DNA from: Antedon mediterranea
Lineage: Eukaryota; Echinodermata; Crinoidea; Comatulida; Antedonidae
NCBI RefSeq assembly: GCF_964355755.1
Contig: NC_092680.1
Coordinates: 12,563,001 to 12,627,000 of the forward strand
Direction of reading: 5' to 3'
Length of the DNA stretch: 64,000 nucleotides
Within the stretch, counting starts at the first letter, position 1, and each line of letters begins with the position of its first letter. The translations under genes were made by a program, and so were the position numbers. Shown here in pieces: positions 33,846 to 45,437 of the stretch. The notes beneath the pieces were generated by a model that was not told where the DNA came from, did not search any database, and saw nothing but the letters and a program-made list of their open reading frames with translations.

Positions 33846-34355
33846 TAGGGAAGGTTCGCAACCTTACGAATACGATAACGAAAACGGATACGTCATACAT
33901 TTGTGAAACTTTTGAGCTGATCCCCATTTCATATTCGTAAAGCGTATTCGTGTTGACGAATATCACCAGTCATATTCGTAACCACAAAACGAGTATAGTT
34001 TTTGATCTATTTTGCACATTTTGCATTTGAATTAGGAATGATTCATGATTATAATATAATTATAGATTTATTGAAAGTAATTTACTAAAGTAATTTACTA
34101 AAATGCCAGGTCAATTTAGATAAATAGCAGTTTTTAAAGTCCTCACTCACTTTGATGTTACGCTAGGCCTAGGCAGCGAAGCACCAAGCAACACGTACCT
34201 GAGCTTCGCTCAAATTTACCGCAGTCATATTTTGGACGTGCCTCAATATTTCGTTGCCATGTGAAACAGATTTTTTTATGGCTTACGAAAACGAATACGT
34301 GTGCGTGACGTATCCGTTTTCGTTATCGTATTCGTAAGATTGCGAAACCTCCCTA
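33846..34355. mobile_element. 510-bp inverted-repeat DNA transposon
   Basis: Ends TAGGGAAGGTTCGCAACCTT and the reverse complement of TAGGGAGGTTTCGCAATCTT, followed inward by ~30 bp of perfect inverted match (ACGAATACGATAACGAAAACGG). Flanks ACTTAAT and ACTGAAT may be an imperfect 7-bp duplication. No coding capacity. Confidence 0.8.
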
Positions 34356-34427
34356 CTGAATCTTTCCCAAAACATACAGTAGCTTTGTTTTGTGCAGATT
34401 GCCGCTGATTTTTTTAAAACTTTGCAT

Positions 34428-35730
34428 TCAAATAATTCGTTGTAGTTGGTCATACATGACCAAGACTAATGCACTCCCTGTACTCTTCAAAAAGTTTGAA
34501 ACAATCCCTTTGAAGAATGCTTCTGGCCCTTCCTCGTAGTATATCTTGCGGCAACAATGCATTGCACTTTTGTAAATCATCTCGGACTTGGGTTTACCAC
34601 TCTGCATCATGAGCCTTCTCCTTACCGTATCAAACGGATAACTAATCTGACTAAATATCATCGCAAACTCTGCAATTGCTAACTGGATCGCTATAGATGA
34701 TTTCCTCGATTCTGGTAGAGATTCTTTCAGCGTATCATAAATGCCAAAATATGCAGCCCTGTAGAGTACAAATCCATAAATCGCAACTGAAAATCCCCTA
34801 TAAAATCCAATAACACCATCTGAATAAAATATCCGTTTGGCACAATCTAATAGTCCTTTAAATTCTCTATCTGCAGCATTTTTACCCAAATCCGCGCCAA
34901 GTCTAGTCCTAACAAAATCCAAAGGGTAGACAAAGCACATCGCTGTCCCACCAGCTGCACCCCCTGCGGCTAAATTACCAAATAGGTAGCGATAGAAATG
35001 TTTTTTGTAGTCTACACCATCTAGAAATATTACTTTGTATTTATCTTTAAAAGCAAAACCAAGGGCTTGTGCTGGAAAAGAGCGTATGACATTGGCAGTG
35101 TTACCACGCCATAGTGAGAAAAAGCCTTGTTCTTTGGGAATTCTAACCAAACAGTCAATAAGTCCCTTGTATCTTTTGTTTGGTGGAATTGAAAGTGTTG
35201 GCTGTACCTGTATAAAACAGAGAAAATATTTATATTATATTATATATATCATAATGTATTATTCAAATAACTAGGCCTAGGGTGGGTGGGGGGGGGGGCG
35301 CCTTGGCATAGACTTAGCCTGGTCTACTAAATATAGGTATAAGTTATTACTAGGCCTATCCTATGTAATAGTATGGTCGCCTATCCTATTCTACTAGTAC
35401 TAATTAAGTAGGGCCTAGGCCCTAGCCTAGCTAGGTAGGAGTAGCCTAGTACTATAGTAGTACTACTAAAAATACTAAATAGGCCTGTTGTTACTAATAA
35501 ATCCATCCTATACTATAGGACCTATCCCTAATAAATAGATTTAAGCCTAGGCCTACATAGCTAAGCCAAATGTTTACATACTACACTAGCCTCCCTATAA
35601 CTAAGCTCTAATAAGGGCCTACCTGCAGCAACAGCTGTACACGCTCAAGAGGTGCCACGGCAACTTTGGCTATGATTGCGGACAATCCTCCACATGTGAG
35701 GTTTTTTAAGAATGAAGGAACACCAGCCAT
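34428..35730 (-). CDS. Mitochondrial ADP/ATP carrier (SLC25A4/5/6-like), two exons
   Basis: Exchanges cytosolic ADP for matrix ATP across the inner mitochondrial membrane. Exon 1 is 35730-35623 (36 codons, start MAGVPSFLKNLTCGG); exon 2 is 35207-34428, ending TGA; phase 0 joins them (CTGCAG donor, ATACAG acceptor). The ~295-residue product matches the usual ~300. The three repeats each carry the carrier motif: PLERVQ, PLDFVRTRL and PFDTVRRRLMM. The ADP/ATP-carrier hallmark RRRMMM is present as RRRLMM, and residues like RGNTANVIRSFPAQALGFAFK and GFYRGF are typical. Deviations: Gln for the usual Lys after PLERV and a changed stretch before SYPFDTV (EFAMIFSQI), so this may be a diverged paralogue. 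I chose ATG 35730 because it aligns with the normal carrier N-terminus; an in-frame ATG at 35781 is possible. The intron is dense in AGGCCTA words. Confidence 0.9.
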
Positions 35731-36870
35731 AGAAGAACAGTGATGATGTACAGTAGATAAATGGTGATCTGGACACAGCATGATGATTTTAAACAGTTGA
35801 AACAATTTAATTTTTTCACGTACACACACAGCAATTGACTTTATTATAGTAATATTTACGGCGTGTGTATATAGTAAGAGCGCACGTACGCAGTTTGTTT
35901 CGTTCGATATTAAATTATGAGACGCGGAAATCAGCCAATAACCTTCTGTGTTGTTTTTGTTCACACACAGCACGTGGTTTTGTTATCGGTTCATTATTGT
36001 GAACGAGACGTCATCACAGTGGATTACGTGTCTAGTATAATGTACGTGTTTAAACATTAATGACACTTCATGGATAATCGATCGAAAGTGACTTTACGCG
36101 TCAGCAGTAGCATAGAACCTATGTTCTTTGTGTATTAAAGATATCGCCTATATACAATACAAAAAGTTAACAAAAATGTTAGTAAAGTAAAACAAATAGC
36201 AGAACAATTACGATTTAGAATATAAAGTAGACATGGTTCCCCACCCCCTCCCCAAAAAAACCATCAAAGATAAAATATAAATTGTTGGTACATTACGTAT
36301 GCAGTTCTGAAAAGTTTCGAGCAATACATTTTTTTTCGGACGTCCTCGAGTAAAGCAAAACAAATGATACACAAATTATGATTTGGAAGTATTGTAAATA
36401 CAACTCTGAATAGGCTTTTTTGTAGTTTGCGGTATACAGAAATATGCGCATAGGCTATACGGCAATAAAAAAAAGTGACCAAATTTCGACCCTTTTATTT
36501 TTTGACATAACTGGTTACTATGACTATATGTGTATATATGGCAATATTATTGCATAATAATTGAATTTTAAAAAGTCGATATTTTGGCCATTTAAAAAAA
36601 AAAACCTGTAGCCTACTATAGTACATAATAATTTAATGTATAACAATTTTCTAAAACCTTACTTTTTTACTTTTACTTTCCTTACCCTTTTTTTTTACTT
36701 TTACATAGCGAGTTTCATATATTTTAAACATTTTTAAAAATCAGTTTAGTTTTGGATTCTAGAGCTGGGATGAACAGAGATAAAGAATTGACAACATTTC
36801 GTAACTGCATCAACACCCAACATGTCTATTTCGACCAAACAAAATGTTAACAATGTGTATTGTGGACTTC
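35731..36870. other. Intergenic region upstream of the ADP/ATP carrier gene
   Basis: The carrier's promoter should be just above 35730; the segment 35800-36010 is richer in CpG (ACGTACACAC, GCGCACGTACGCAG) than its surroundings. The remainder to the stop codon of the DEG/ENaC gene is AT-rich with no exon seen. Confidence 0.4.
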
Positions 36871-39800
36871 TTATTTTTCATTATGTACTCTACTACCACA
36901 TCGACGGATGCACCAGAATTCAATAGTCTCAAATATTGCCACAACACTGGCTCCGAAAAACAAACCAAGAGAACCGCCGAAATCACCTGAGGGAATAAGT
37001 TGGAAAATCTCTTAAACACATTTAATGTAAATAATAATAGAACTATATGTATGGTGGTCTCAATTATCAAAAATAACATTATGATAAAATAGATTTGTCC
37101 ACGCATATTGTACACTTATTTGTTTTTATATTACAGTTGCTTTATTTCTGGTTTATAAATTATGGGTATGATGTTAGAGATTGAATGCATGCACTATTAA
37201 AATAAATATAATATATATGACCACCACCAAGCCACAACTCCACTATTTTAACTCCACTATATTAACAACATGCGTAAAACACACACAATTCACACATCGA
37301 AAAAGACAGAACAACACATTGATCCAGCCAGAGCTTTACTTACATATGAGTGAAAATAACTCGTAGCGTGGTTGGTCTGTCAACTCCTCAACTCTCAGTG
37401 TGTCAAAATAAATATTAACTCGACCATAGTTGTTTCTTAAAAAAGAAAATTGTAATGAAAAAATTCATTATTTAATAATCATTGAATATTATAGAAACAG
37501 GTTGAAGCAATAATGGTGTTGTAATGTTGGTGGAGTATGATAAGAACTGATGTCACTATTACTACAAGAAATAAGCCGAAAGAAGAGTAATTTGCTGAAC
37601 AAAATTAACCCAATAACACTTTCATTTGGACACATAGATGGAAAAGACAGTTTTGCAAAAAACAAAAATCGACAGCCCCGGAGACATGGATGTCAAAAAA
37701 TAACAAATAATTGAAGATCTACTTTGAAGTCGAATGAATAATGGAAATAGAAATGACAGACAGAGATATCGTGTATTAAAAGTACTTAATACAGTTCCAC
37801 AGAGCCTGCTGACAGCCACAGAATCGGGTGGAATGTCGGAAGCTTGGAAGTTGATTAGAAAGATTTCTGTAGATTTTAGGAAAATGTACACGGATTCTAT
37901 TTCTAATGTATTCAATCATCTTATGATAACTATACTTTCTTACTGGATGTAGTTCTTGACTATCTCTGAGTTGCTGTTTTGTCCATTTATGACGTCACCA
38001 AGGGTTGTTGAGAACAAATCGTAAACATATGTATAGAGATAATCAAACCTTGTATCCAATTCTTCGTGAAATATGTTTTTATAAAAGGTATTGTTTATAT
38101 TATTATAATGTTTATCAGGTGGCAATGCTTTTTTGACACACATATCTATTTCTTGTTCGAGTTCCTCGACAAAACCGGATTCGATTTGAAATGTTTTATA
38201 AACGGATTTGGCTTCAAACATCGAACTGTTATCATGCGGTTCACTTTTTTTCAAAAGATAAATGGTGTTTATCAAATGCCTTGATATGATGTATCTCATG
38301 TGTAATTCTAAATTATACAATACGGTGTGAAGACGCCAGCACATGTTGAGCGGTTCTACTGAAGGGTTTGTATTGATTATAAATCGCCACGTGACATTTT
38401 TCCAATAATTGACGCAACTGTTAAAATCTTCATCGTATAGTTTGTTTTTCAGTTTTTGGCTTTAAAAAATAGAAGTAAAAAAACTGTTATTCAATCTGGT
38501 TTTTCATTTTCCCAAAGAGAATTAATTTTATCAATCGATTTTTAAATTCAAATGTTGATCAATTATACAACTAATCGGTTTTTGATTTATTTATCCCAAA
38601 CCCTCCAATTGGTATCATATACTTTACCAAACTAACGAGCCCATTGCCTTTGCTATGATCGTCTGGTTTTCTTCAGGTAGTAGTGTATGCAGTGTTTCTC
38701 CAATTAATGGTGAGGGAAATGAACTGAACGACATCGACGTTTTGTACACATTAGTAGGGTAGGAAGGAGGGGTTACCGTGCACCCCCATGATGTATTTTT
38801 TTAATGTACTTTTTTGTAATCCTGAATATATGTAATTAACATTTTTTTATGTTCCCAAGACGAAATATTGTCCCATGGGGTTTTTTGGGGGCCATTTTGG
38901 TGGCCATCTTGGATTTATCAAAATCATAAATATAGACGGTACTTGACAAAGACTGATCATAGAGGTCTGATTTTGGTCTTAAATTGTTCAGAATATGCAC
39001 ATTTCTATGTACTATAATGAAAAGTTTTCGTTCAAAATGGCCGTAAATGCCACTTTTGACCTTTGACCTTGTTTTTACATAAGGGTCATATCTTGGTAAC
39101 CCCTGTTCATAAAGATTTTATTTTTGTCTTAAATTGTTCAGAATATCCATATTTATATTAGCTTTAATGGAACATGTTTTTTTTAATTTGACGGGAAATA
39201 TCATTTTTGACCTTTGACATTATTGCATAGCGATTTTCGCAATAATTTAGACTATTTTTGTATTCGACCTATATCTTGACGAGTGATCATAGAGGTTTGA
39301 TTTTGGTCTTATATTGTTCTGAATATGCACGTTCCTATCTACTATAATAAAACATTTTCATACAAAATGACCGGAAATACGACTTTTGACCTTTGACCTC
39401 GTTTTTACATATCTTCGTAACCAATGGTCATAACGATTTTATTTTTGTTTTAAATTGTTCGGAGTATCCATATTTATATAGCTTTAATGAAACATATCTT
39501 TGAAATTTGATGGAAAATATCACTTTTGACCTTTGACATTATTTCCACACGAGGGTCATATCTCGGTAACCCCTGGTCATAAAGACTTTATTTTTGTCAT
39601 AAATTGTTCAGAATATATCTATATTTATATAAGATTTAATGAAACATATTTTTTAAAGTTGGCAGGAAATACAACTTTTGACCTTTTACCTTGTTTCCAC
39701 CCGAGGGTCATATCTCGGTAACCCCTGGTCATAAAGACTTTATTTTTGTCATAAATTGTTCAGAATATCCATATTTATATAACATTTAATGAAATACAAC

Positions 39801-40119
39801 TTTTGACCTTATTTTCACCTGAGGGTCATATCTCGGTAACAAATTTTTTTTGTCTTAGATTGTTCAAAACATACATATTTCTATCCACTCTAATGAATAT
39901 TTATTTAAAACAATGATCATAAATGTTACTATCAATTGTCACATTTAACACCTTCCACGACTACTTTTATCCAATAGAATGTGTTTATTGTCCAATTGGA
40001 AGAGACAATAACAAAATTAATGTCAACATCTTCATAATCTTAATTTATTTTGGAAACAGTACTGATAGACGGCTACAAAAATACATTCTAATCAAATTCT
40101 ATTCTTCATTAAATAATGG

Positions 40120-40485
40120 AAAATTTAGGGAAAGAAAAGGGAATAATTGTATTTTACACGTGGATGGTATTCTTGACATAACACTCGATCTGAGGACAGG
40201 TACCTTCCACCCATATACACCAAACCAAACAATACACCATTATATGTACACCGTGAAAGTAATCATCGGCCATCAATTACGCAATATACCACTAGCAATA
40301 AATAAACGACTCTCAAACATCTCATCCGATGAAAATTCGTTTAATGCAGCAATACCTCAGTACCAAGAAGCACTTAGAAATAATGGATATGAACATGAGC
40401 TACACCTGAACAAGTAACCAAAAAGAAAACCCGAAACAGAAACATCATTTGGTTCAATCCTCCGTACAGCAATAACGTAATTTTT
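40120..40485 (+). mobile_element. Penelope-like element, degraded RT C-terminal fragment
   Basis: Plus-strand reading LDITLDLRTGTFHPYTPN, IPLAINKRLSNISSDENSF, YQEALRNNGYEHELHL, then after a stop RNIIWFNPPYSNNV. The same order of motifs occurs in the Penelope-like fragment at 56031-56880 in this window (IPEGINKRLSNISSNETVF, NIIWFNPPYSTNV). It is 5'-truncated and frameshifted. Confidence 0.75.
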
Positions 40486-40534
40486 TACATTTAGTGGATG
40501 AGTGTTTCTCACAAGGCCATAATCTCCGAAAGAA

Positions 40535-41041
40535 TTTTAATGTTGGCATTGATTGTTGGTGGTATCTACAATATCTAAGGTTACGTATGGTATACTTATG
40601 GTAAGGAGGATCTCTAGTCAAACTTTAGAGGGTCAGACAGGGCCAAGGCAGGTTACAGATAGTTTGTAATACGTCATTTGGTATTCCTTACATTACAATG
40701 TGCTAAATCATAACATTGGTTGCTGGTGGTATCTACAATATCTAAGCTAGGCTAGTTGGAGGAAGAGGGTCTCTAGTCAAAATTTAGAGGGGTCTGCTAG
40801 GGCCAAGGCAGTGTACAGATAGTTCGTAATAGAGGTCATTTGGTATTCCTTACAATGTGCTAAATCATATAACATTGGTTGCTGGTGGTATCTACAATAT
40901 CTAAGCTAGGCTAGTTGGGAGAAGGGGGTTGTTAGTCGAACTTTAGAGGGGTCTGCCAGGGCCAAGGCAGTGTACAGATAGTCTGTAATAGGTCATTTGG
41001 TATTTCTTACAATGTGCTAAATCATATAACATTGGCTGCTG
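40535..41041. repeat. ~150-bp tandem repeat, about 3.3 copies, interrupted by a foldback element
   Basis: Units contain GGTGGTATCTACAATATCTAAG, GGTCTCTAGTCGAACTTTAG, GGGCCAAGGCAGTGTACAG and GGTCATTTGGTATTCCTTAC. The array is cut at 41041 by a foldback element and resumes with GGTGGTATCTACAATATCTAATC at 43940. Confidence 0.8.
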
Positions 41042-43936
41042 TAGTAGAGCAGTTAACGCCATAAAAATAGCCAAGTTGTGCACTTTATTACCAAAGCATG
41101 AAACTTTCCACAAAGTTTCTTTGATGTATATAGATTCAAAATATCTGGGGGTGCCAAGTGTCCAACGTCCGGTATGGCGGCCATCTTGATTTCAAAATGG
41201 CCACCATAAATACAAAAAGTGTTCATATCTTGGCAACTATAAACAGTAGAGACTTGATTCTGGTGTTAAATTGTTCACAAACCACATATTTCTATTTGCT
41301 CTAATGAAAAGTTTCGTCCAAAAATGACCGGAAATGACGTTTCTTTCAGTTTGACCTTTGACCTCTTATCTGTATATCTCAGTAACTACTGATAATTTTC
41401 AATCGATTTTGGTGTCATTTTGTTCAGAATAGAGACATTTATATTTGTAGTAATGAAACATTTTCACATAAAATTACTGGAAATACAATTTATAACCTTT
41501 GACATATATAATTATGTGAACATACTGTATGTGGTTTAATTGGTATAAATGCACCTAATTTTTTTACCGAAATAAATGACACGGAATTATTATTCTGAAT
41601 TTTTAACTTTTGATGTGATAGGATAGGCATAAAGTATGACAGATCACTGAGCTCATCTATGCCGACATGTTTGCTAAACTGTGATGTGTCAATCGTTTTT
41701 TCGTTGCATCTAAAAAAATGTACTCCATTTTTATGGTAATGGGCCTTTGCTGTAAACCTTTCATCTGAATCCTTTTCCTCGATTTTCTCTAGTCATTGAT
41801 TTTTTAGCAAAATCCGAACTAAATCAATTCGTAAAAGACATCTCAATATAATTATTCAAGTAATCCTCAAATTAGTGACATGGACCTACAATATACTGTT
41901 CTGTACAAGACCTAGGCATCCACCTGTGAACTTTCACTTTAAAGGTCTTGGTTTCCTAATCATACAAGAAACAATGTCTAATTTAATCAATCAAAGTAGT
42001 GGGTCCAGACAAAGAAGGGGGTGTAAGACCATCCACAGACAAAGAAGGGGTTGTAAGACCATCCACATACAAAGAAAGGGGTTTAATACCATCCACAGAC
42101 AAAGAAGGGGATGTAAGACCATCCACTGACAAAAAAAGGGGTATATGACCATCCACAGACAAAGAAGGGGGCGTAGGACCGTCCACAGACAAAGAAGGGG
42201 TGCAAGACCATCCGCTGACAAAGAAAGGGGTATAGGACCACTTACAGACAAAGAAGAGGGTATAAGACCATCCACAGACAAATAAGGGGTGTAGGACCAT
42301 CCACAGACAAAGAAGGGGAGAAGACCATCCACAGACAAAGAAGGGGATATAAGACCATCCACAGACAAAGAAGGGGGTATAAGACCATTCACAGACAAAG
42401 AAGGGGGTGTAAGACCATCCACAGACAAATTAAAGGAGTGCAAGACCATCCATACACAAAGAAAGGGGTGTATAAGACCATCCACATACAAAAAAGGGGT
42501 GTAATACCATCAATGGACAAAGAAAGCGGTGTAGGATCACCCACAGGCATAGAAGGGGGTATAAGACCGTCCACAGAAAAAGAAAGAGGTGTAAGACCAT
42601 CCACAGACAAAGAAGGGGGTGTAGAACCGTCCACAGACAAAGAAGGGGTGTAAGACCATCCACCACTGACACAGAAAGGGGTATAGGACCACTTACAGAC
42701 AAAGAAGGGGTGTAAGACCATCCACAGACAAAAAAGGAGGTATAGGACCATCGGACCATCCACAGACAAAGAAGGGGATGTAAGACCACCCACAGACAAA
42801 GAAGGGGTGTAAGACCATCCACACACAAAGAAAGGGGTTTAATACCATCAACAGTCAAAGAAAGAGGTGTAATACCATCAACAGACACAGAAGGGGGTAT
42901 AAGACCATCCACAGACAAAGAAAGGGGTATAAGACCGTCCACAGACAAAGAAAGGGGTGTAAAACCATCCACAGACAAAGAAGGGTGCATAAGACTATCC
43001 ACAGACAAAGAAGGAGGGTTAGGACCATATTAAACGAGGAAGCATACAAAAATAAGATGCAATCAAAATAGGCCTACCACTTGGAAAACAATAAATTGTA
43101 GAATAACTGTGGCTTAATTGTTGAAATAGACAGGGTTCTTTGTAAGGTCATTAATAATATATTTATATAAACACGATCATCATACTATTCATTTGACAAT
43201 CAAATACAGTCTGTCTCGAAAAGAAGCTCATACTATCACCTTTTCGAGGTTTTACGGTATTCAATAACATGTATGTTATTTCCTCTGTCAAACTATTAAA
43301 ACTTTTAGCGAATCAGAAGGTGCCAGCACAATGTTTACCAATTTTATGTACTATATACAATTTAAGTCCATTAATTATTTAATATAATTACGCCTATCAG
43401 GTTAAAGTTCAAAATTAGGTGCACTTTAGACCAACAAAAACCACCTACAGTATATTCACATAATTAAAAATCAATAAATTAATGTCAAAGGTCATAAATT
43501 GTATTTCCGGTCATTTTATGTGAAAATGTTTCATTACTACAAATATAAATGTATTTATTCTGAACAAAATGACACCAAAATCGATTGAAAATGACCAGTA
43601 GTTACAGAGATATACAAATACGAGGTCAAAGGTCAAACTGTAAGAAACGTCATTTCCGGTCATTTTTGGACGAAACTTTTCATTAGAGCAAATAGAAATA
43701 TATAGTTTGTGAACAATTTAAGACAAAAATTAATTCTCTAATGTGTATAGTTGCCAAGATATGAACATTTTTTTGTTTTTATGGTGGCCATTTTGAAATC
43801 AAGATGGCTGCCATACCGGACGTTGGACACTTGGCACCCCCAGATATTTTGAATCTATATACATCAAAGAAACTTTGTGCCAAGTTTCATGCTTTGGTAA
43901 TAAAATGCACAGCTCATGTCATTAACTGCTCTACTA
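41042..43936. mobile_element. 2.9 kb foldback element nested inside the 7.87 kb foldback element
   Basis: Ends TAGTAGAGCAGTTAA and TTAACTGCTCTACTA, flanked by CTG (41039-41041 and 43937-43939). Removing it with one CTG restores the tandem-repeat word GCTGCTGGTGGTATC. Arms of about 0.5 kb contain GGCGGCCATCTTGATTTCAAAATGGCC, CCGGAAATGACGTTTC and TTTGACCTTTGACCTC. The centre is filled by a ~30-bp minisatellite. Confidence 0.88.
41998..43022. repeat. Minisatellite, ~30-bp unit, about 33 copies
   Basis: Unit GACCATCCACAGACAAAGAAGGGGTGTAA with variants of 29-36 bp. It is free of stops in all minus-strand frames over long stretches, giving Leu-Ser-Val-Asp-Gly repeats, but unit lengths are not multiples of three and the phase keeps shifting, so it is not a gene. 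Confidence 0.92.
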
Positions 43937-44492
43937 CTGGTGGTATCTACAATATCTAATCTAGGCCAGTTGTTGGAAGGGGGGTCTCTAGTCGAACTTT
44001 AGGGTGTCTGGCACTTGCAGTGCAGCAGACAATTAGTCTGTCGTTACCCATTTAGTATTGTATGAACACAACTTGTTCATTTGGCATTAATTTTGAGTGG
44101 TACCTCACTCAGCTATGTTATCCCCATTTGTAGGCCCTCCTTCGGGGGATCTGATGGGCCTATTGCAGAGGACAAAATGTTTGGTGATATGATATTGGTA
44201 TATAGGATGCAAATGGGCATCCCTTGGTGGTGAAATTAGGTGGTATCTCCCTCATCTAATTGGTGCCGATTTGTTAGCACCTTTCGTGTCCCCCGGTATA
44301 GACGCAGCAGGGGGTACCCGGCAGACTTCCATTTACGTTGACTTCAAGTGACCTCCAATCAACACACTTAAATAGTCAGATATTGGTACCTAGCTCATCT
44401 AACCAAATGTATCTGGGCTGCCTGTCTACAGCCATTTACTGAGTATTCAGTACAGTAATACAATAAATACTAAGCGGTCAGAAGATGCTACT

Positions 44493-45003
44493 AATCAATC
44501 AATCAATCATTCGATTTATATAGCGCCATTCCAACAGTCATTGCTCATGGTGCTACCAAAAATATCAGAAAATGTGAGTTTTGAGTAGTGACTTTGAAGG
44601 TGCTCAATAATGATGTTTGTTTAATGTTCAAAGAGGTGGTTCCAGAACCTACTGTAGGTCCAGCAATACCGAAAGTCCGATCTCCCCAACTATGTTTGCG
44701 CCTCTGAATGTCCAGTCGCTTTCTCTTATTGATTGTCAATCATTCTGAGAGGTATTTGAAAGCGCAACTATTTATGCATCGGAGCACCAGCAGGATCTTA
44801 AATTGAACACGCAACTCCACTCCAAATACGATCGCCTCGGTCTTTTCATTAAGCTTGAGGAAGTTTAAGCCCATCCATGTCCTAATCTCAGCAGTGCATG
44901 CTTCTAAACGTTTTACGGCGGTCAGAAACTCAGTCTGACGGGGATTGACAGAAACATAAATTTGTATATCATGAAGTTGACCAGGAATATGTCCTCTATA
45001 CAT
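44493..45003 (-). mobile_element. CR1-type LINE, 5'-truncated and internally deleted
   Basis: Minus strand: LHDIQIYVSVNPRQTEF, RLEACTAEIRTWMGLNFLKL, NEKTEAIVFG, then (after a deletion) FKILLVLRCINSCAFKYLSE and RRKHSWGDRTFGIAGPTV. This is the C-terminal RT region of CR1-like elements. The 3' end reads GCGCTATATAAATCGAATGATTGATTGATTGATT, the CR1-type tail. Confidence 0.85.
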
Positions 45004-45021
45004 TTGACCATAGAGGGTTAG

Positions 45022-45267
45022 ATGAAGGCACTTCCTCTTATTTGGAAATTTCCTGATGTATGGCGTGCCAAACTGTCATTTAATCACATTAAAACAAGAT
45101 ATCACACTAGTATGAATGAACTACAAGGGCATGATGACAGGACAGTCTGGTCATGCGGTCCTATTCTTTCAGCCCATCTTATTGATCTAGTTGAGAAAAC
45201 GACCATGGAGTTGAAAGAGTATGAAGATGATGAACAAGAAATTGAATTTGAGGTGGATGATGACTGA
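45022..45267 (+). other. Unrecognised 81-codon open frame
   Basis: Reads KALPLIWKFPDVWRAKLSF, HDDRTVWSCGPILSAHLI and an acidic tail KEYEDDEQEIEFEVDDD to a stop. Composition is protein-like and the acidic end is unusual for junk, but I do not recognise it. It lies between the CR1 fragment and the right arm of the 7.87 kb element; it may be captured sequence. Confidence 0.3.
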
Positions 45268-45392
45268 AAATCTATTGCAGTAACTTGATAAATGGGTTTT
45301 GAATGAGTAGTTTATATAGACCTACATATACATAGTTTTATTTTGAAAACAGAAAAATTCTTACTATAAGAATTCTGTGAAAATTGAGGTCC

Positions 45393-45437
45393 TCACTCCT
45401 GAGGACGATCAAAGCATATTGATCGAAACGTCGAGAA
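45393..45437 (+). ncRNA. Hammerhead-ribozyme-like motif (Penelope-associated)
   Basis: CTGAGGA, then a stem CGATCA...TGATCG, then GAAACGTCGAG matches the order of a type of hammerhead core (CUGANGA, stem II, GAAA). Penelope-like elements are known to carry hammerhead motifs, and Penelope debris lies in the same element. The core pairing next to stem II is not perfect, so activity is doubtful. Confidence 0.35.

Larger units (their letters stand above)
32485..34427. other. Convergent intergenic region between RIOK1 and the ADP/ATP carrier gene
   Basis: Contains RIOK1 3' flanking sequence with candidate polyadenylation signals (AATAAA near 32650 and 32782), MITE copy 6 and an inverted-repeat transposon at 33846. 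No other gene is supported. Confidence 0.5.

Noticed and set aside
36810-37115. 101-codon minus-strand open frame over the last DEG/ENaC exon
   Set aside because: The conserved GDFGGSLGLFFGAS reading is in another frame, starting at a good acceptor (36986).
41983-43049. Several minus-strand open frames of 64-192 codons reading Leu-Ser-Val-Asp-Gly repeats
   Set aside because: They come from the ~30-bp minisatellite, whose unit length varies (29-36 bp) so that the frame shifts repeatedly; no start context or flanking gene structure.
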